NCBI RefSeq assembly: GCF_000611645.1
Contig: NW_014011457.1
Span: 1 to 10,181 of the forward strand
DNA length: 10,181 bases
Origin: Monoraphidium neglectum
Taxonomy: Eukaryota; Chlorophyta; Chlorophyceae; Sphaeropleales; Selenastraceae
Reading direction: 5' to 3'
The notes beneath the pieces are model-generated. The model was not told the origin of the DNA. It saw only the letters and a list, made by a program, of their open reading frames with translations, and searched no databases. A program made the translations under genes and the position numbers. This document shows, in pieces, positions 8,085 through 10,181 of the stretch (the first letter of the stretch is position 1; the number at the start of each line of letters is the position of its first letter).

Positions 8085-8097
8085 TTCCAGAACTCTC
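8085..8097 (+). promoter_or_regulatory. possible heat-shock element upstream of the chaperonin gene
   Basis: TTCcaGAActCTC contains one perfect inverted HSE pair (TTC-2 bases-GAA) and an imperfect third unit. It lies about 100 bases before the chaperonin ATG at 8193. A TATATT at 8047-8052 lies upstream of it, so if that were the TATA box this site would fall in the 5' UTR. A single pair can arise by chance. Confidence 0.25.
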
Positions 8098-8192
8098 GGG
8101 ACCTGCAGCATGCAGCAAAACGTCACACGGCCCATACATGCGCCCTCTATTCCATCCTCACCGTATCGAGTTTGCACCAGCATTCTGCCACA

Positions 8193-9646
8193 ATGCAGGC
8201 CCTCAACGGCAAGGTACGGGACTCCTGATCACTGTGGCGTCTGGGTGCTGTTCTGGCCAGGGCGCGTGTTGCTGACTCCCATTGGGACTCTATCAATACA
8301 GGTGCTGAACAAGAAGGCATTTTCGTCCGGCGGTCGCTCGAGGCGCTCGGTGGTGCGTGGGAGCCTGCAGTGCGATTGCTCTGGAAGCATACCCGTGCTG
8401 CGCCCTGCTCGCGCATCTTGCGCATATACTTGCAGCATAGTTGTGTTGTATATACATGCGTGAAGCCCAGGGCCGGTGCAACGAGGCGTCCGAGCGAGCA
8501 CATGCGCAAGCCGCCGCCAGGGCGCAGCGCGCTCGCTGGCAGGAGCACTCAAGCCAGCCGAGGCGCCTTGGCGTGACACAGCATAGCACTGGGCCGGCAT
8601 GCATATTGTCTAGCCGGCAGTGCTCTGAGAGTATCCATGCTGGAACCTCGCGCCAACATCATGGTCGATGTGCAGCCGTCCCATCAGCCATGGCCGACGC
8701 TTCCGGATGCGACGCACGCCGCCGCCACCTCACGCGCACATGCATGCAGGTTGTGAGGGCCGATGCCAAGGAGATCGTCTTTGACGCTGACAGCCGCCGC
8801 AGGCTGCAGGCCGGCATCAACAAGGTTGCGGATGCGGTGTGCGTGACGCTCGGCCCGCGCGGTGAGTGCGGCGGGCATGAGGGGTGTTGGGCGCAGGTGG
8901 CGCGCAGGTGGGCCGTGCAGCAGGCTGCATTACTGCTGGCTCAACTTAGCGCGGCGTTGAAGGTGGCGCTCTCATGGTGCGAAGGCGTGGCTGGTCTGGT
9001 GGCATCACGCACGCGCGTGGAGGCTCGGGGCTCGCTGACGTGTGGAGCGTGACTGCTGTTGCCGCCGCCGCAGGCCGCAACGTGGTGCTCGAGCAGAAGT
9101 TCGGCATCCCGCAGGTGCGGCTCAGAAACAGCAGGGATCCGGCAGGGGTCCGGACACGCGCGGCTGTAGCGGGTTTGAGCGGGGCTGGGTTGACGCGGGC
9201 GATGGGGGCGCGTGGCAGCCCAGGGACCGCCAACATTTGATGCGAGCAGCGCTCCACACTTTGTCGCGGCCGCCTACACCAGCTGCGCAGGCGTGCGATC
9301 CGCCGCTCATGCAGACAGCAGCGCCTCGTGAGCTGCGGAGCAACAGCGTGGGTGACCAACCGCCATGCTCCGTGCTCCTGCACTGCCGCGTCGGAGCCCT
9401 CACCCCTCTCATCCACCCCTGGCCGCCGCCCTCGACCCCCGCCAGGTCATCAACGATGGCGTGTCCATCGCGCGCGCCATTGAGCTGGCGGACCCGGTGG
9501 AGAATGCGGGCGCGCAGCTCGTCAAGGAGGTGCGTGTGCGCGCGCAGGCCGTCGAGTGTCTGTGCGCGCGTGAGCATGTGCATGTGTACGTTTGTGTGCG
9601 TACGTTGTGTTTGTGTGTGCGCACGTTGTGTTTGTGTGTGCGTACG

Positions 9647-9686
<40 letters not shown>

Positions 9687-10168
9687 CGGGGGGGGGTACT
9701 CTTGCCAATGGGACGTGAGCGAGGACCACCACGACCTCTGCCTGCAGCCTGGCGACGCTGCCTCGGAACAGCAGGGCGTTGGCAATTGCGCCTCGCCTCC
9801 CAACTTTGCACGATGAGTCGGCGGTCGCGGCCCGCAAGTAAAGGAATTTGTGAGTGTCCCCGTGCCGCCCCGCCAAGCCCCAGCCCTCACGCACCCCTGG
9901 AACTTCTGCTGGCCCTCACCGCCTGACACACACACACACACACATACACACTCACACACAGGTTGCCGGCCGCACCAACGACGCTGCGGGCGACGGCACC
10001 ACGACCGCGGCCTGCCTGGCGCGCGAGATGATCCACTTTGGTCTGCAGAACGTGACCGCGGGCGCCAACCCCATCGCCGTCAAGAAGGGCATCGACAAGA
10101 CGGCGGAGTACCTGGTGGGCAAGCTGAGGGAGAACGCCAAGCCGGTGCAGGGCCGCAACGACATCAAG
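8193..10168 (+). CDS. CPN60A: Chloroplast chaperonin 60 alpha subunit, 5' part
   Basis: This is a group I chaperonin subunit that folds plastid proteins such as Rubisco large subunit in the stroma, in mixed rings with Cpn60 beta. Six exons are seen: 8193-8213, 8302-8352, 8750-8861, 9074-9114, 9446-9529 and 9962-10168. They total 172 codons with all joins in frame; the rest lies beyond the window (usual length near 570 aa). A donor GTGGGT at 10169 starts the next intron. The first 24 codons ([24 protein letters not shown]) are basic and Ser-rich like an algal transit peptide, and VVRA|DAKEI is a typical cleavage site. TLGPRGRNVVL and [11 protein letters not shown] are the nucleotide-binding motifs, including the Asp equivalent to GroEL Asp87. 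[27 protein letters not shown] and [19 protein letters not shown] resemble alpha rather than beta subunits. Intron 5 is rich in GT and CA repeats. Confidence 0.93.
9593..9655 (+). repeat. three tandem 21-bp units in a chaperonin intron
   Basis: Units at 9593-9613, 9614-9634 and 9635-9655 share the pattern TGTGTGCGTACGTTGTGTTT plus G. The second has CGCACG for CGTACG, and the third has GTGTG in place of TTTG at its end. The array sits in the intron 9530-9961 and runs straight into the (GT)n tract. Confidence 0.9.
9649..9683 (+). repeat. (GT)17 microsatellite in a chaperonin intron
   Basis: An unbroken GT run of 17 units follows on from the third 21-bp unit, and is followed by GCTGCGGGGGGGG. 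It is inside the intron 9530-9961 and is not coding. Confidence 0.95.
9926..9960 (+). repeat. (CA)n tract at the 3' splice site of a chaperonin intron
   Basis: A CA repeat interrupted by TA and CT runs up to the acceptor CACACAG at 9961. It replaces the usual pyrimidine tract and is complementary to the (GT)17 tract about 240 bases upstream in the same intron. Confidence 0.9.
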
Positions 10169-10181
10169 GTGGGTGCTGGGG

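Noticed and set aside
9122..9811. 229-codon open frame on the minus strand
   Set aside because: It is opened by the (GT)n tract (read as THTHTH) and overlaps chaperonin exons and introns on the plus strand.
9042..9926. 294-codon plus-strand frame across chaperonin introns
   Set aside because: It runs through proven exons in the wrong frame and through the GT repeat; no domain is visible.

Overview
The window looks like nuclear DNA of a core chlorophyte green alga. The evidence is spliced genes with short GT-AG introns (about 90-430 bp), very GC-rich exons in a less GC-rich background, TGTAA polyadenylation motifs after stop codons, long (GT)n tracts, and a chloroplast-type chaperonin with a VRA cleavage motif typical of algal transit peptides. 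No genus can be named safely. Exon limits below were set by eye, from splice consensus plus continuity of recognisable protein families.

Layout, left to right. 1-120 is a (GT)n/(GTGC)n microsatellite. 426-2949 (+) is a five-exon gene for a MINDY-3/4 type deubiquitinase with an N-terminal LisH-like motif. 2950-4614 has no convincing gene; it holds a small minus-strand ORF with one membrane helix (3764-3883). 4615-5268 (+) is a two-exon gene of unknown function, with a TGTAA signal at 5537. 5542-6377 is mostly unassigned; a minus-strand open frame at 6070-6231 has protein-like composition. 6378-7686 (+) is a four-exon gene for a maltose/galactoside-type (LacA/Maa) O-acetyltransferase, with a TGTAA signal at 7870. 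8193-10168 and beyond (+) is the 5' part of a gene for the chloroplast chaperonin 60 alpha subunit (six exons seen), cut by the window end.

The genes do not look functionally linked: ubiquitin editing, sugar or thiogalactoside-type acetylation, and plastid protein folding. I see no operon, mobile element with a recognisable transposase, CRISPR array or RNA gene. The points most worth following are a probable GC-AG intron in the acetyltransferase, a 21-bp minisatellite that grades into (GT)17 opposite a (CA)n tract inside one chaperonin intron, very small first coding exons, and two possible overlooked minus-strand coding segments. I found no clear sign of an undescribed biological system.
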